Positions 12,838 to 13,045 of a stretch of 13,045 bases of DNA are shown in pieces (the stretch's first letter is position 1; each line of letters starts with the position of its first letter). The stretch is from CBFGTJ01 sp965651815 (GTDB lineage Bacteria; Actinomycetota; Acidimicrobiia; Acidimicrobiales; Microtrichaceae). The position numbers and the translations under genes were made by a program. The notes beneath the pieces were generated by a model that was given only the letters and a program-made list of their open reading frames with translations, made no database searches and was not told the DNA's origin. The stretch lies in NCBI GenBank assembly GCA_965651815.1, contig CBFGTJ010000082.1, positions 1 through 13,045 of the forward strand. The letters are read 5' to 3'.

Positions 12838-13045
12838 TCAGTCCCCCTCGTCCGGTTCGAGGATGTTCGGGTCGGTGCGCCACGCACCGGGGTCGTAGGT
12901 GACCCAGTCCGACCACCCGATGCGGTCCTCCAGCTCGGCGCCCACCCGCACCTCCGACACCGCGCTGGCGTGGCGTGGGCACAGGCTCGGGTGGAGCAGC
13001 GCGGAGGGGGTGGGGCTCGGGTCGAGGAGCCGCACGTGGGTCACG
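12838..13045 (-). CDS. C-terminal end of an unidentified gene, 5' part beyond the window
   Basis: About 68 codons on the strand of the prepilin cluster, ending seven bases before the large prepilin's ATG and therefore probably its operon partner. The reading frame is open to the window edge; a GTG at 13042-13044 could be internal. The visible residues (for example SEVRVGAELEDRIGWSDWV and a final acidic PNILEPDEGD) suggest a soluble or extracytoplasmic domain. They show no motif I can name. Another prepilin is plausible from context only. Confidence 0.6.
   Translation of the reverse strand, partial: VTHVRLLDPSPTPSALLHPSLCPRHASAVSEVRVGAELEDRIGWSDWVTYDPGAWRTDPNILEPDEGD

Noticed and set aside
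9861..12902. Long plus-strand open frame of about 1000 codons opposite the large prepilin gene
   Set aside because: The minus-strand frame has a prepilin leader, membrane helix and paralogue; the plus-strand translation is low-complexity.

Overview
The window is a very G+C-rich actinobacterial (Actinomycetota) segment. The composition, frequent GTG starts, a WS/DGAT acyltransferase, a truncated haemoglobin and a stand-alone CinA C-terminal domain all fit that phylum. I cannot fix the genus from the sequence; a Pseudonocardiales-type host is only a guess. No rRNA, tRNA, CRISPR array, transposase or prophage gene was seen.

Left part (1-4250), housekeeping and accessory genes. A WS/DGAT gene (minus strand, 3' end cut by the window edge) is divergent from a truncated haemoglobin gene. 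The haemoglobin gene converges with a small acidic lipoprotein gene. Upstream of the lipoprotein, on the same strand, lie a DUF421/YetF-type membrane protein and, before it, a single-pass membrane protein with a beta-rich outer domain. These two form an apparent operon. They are divergent from a PncC-type CinA-domain gene. Both divergent intergenic regions (1531-1737 and 3634-3748) carry members of one palindromic repeat family: a shared outer motif (GCCGAACAGARCGGG plus a G-rich tail) around different self-complementary cores. The member at 3651-3700 is a perfect 24-2-24 inverted repeat.

Right part (4288-13045), all on the minus strand. This is a minor-pilin cluster read from right to left: the C-terminal end of an unidentified gene; a very large PilX/GspK-like prepilin (1043 aa) lacking the usual Glu5; a PilV/GspI-like prepilin with Glu5; a PilW/GspJ-like prepilin with Glu5, carrying three PKD/Ig-like domains and a probable C-terminal FN3-like domain; and a second very large PilX/GspK-like prepilin (about 876 aa), again without Glu5. 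The two large proteins are clear paralogues along their whole length. The last two gene junctions are 4-bp GTGA overlaps, indicating translational coupling.

The cluster looks like the tip (priming) complex of a type IV pilus or type II-secretion-like pseudopilus, with oversized, Cys-rich ectodomains suited to adhesion or surface display. No pilus motor, platform, prepilin peptidase or major pilin gene is in the window, so assembly must depend on genes elsewhere. The oversized paralogous tip pilins and the divergent-promoter palindromes are the two most unusual things here.
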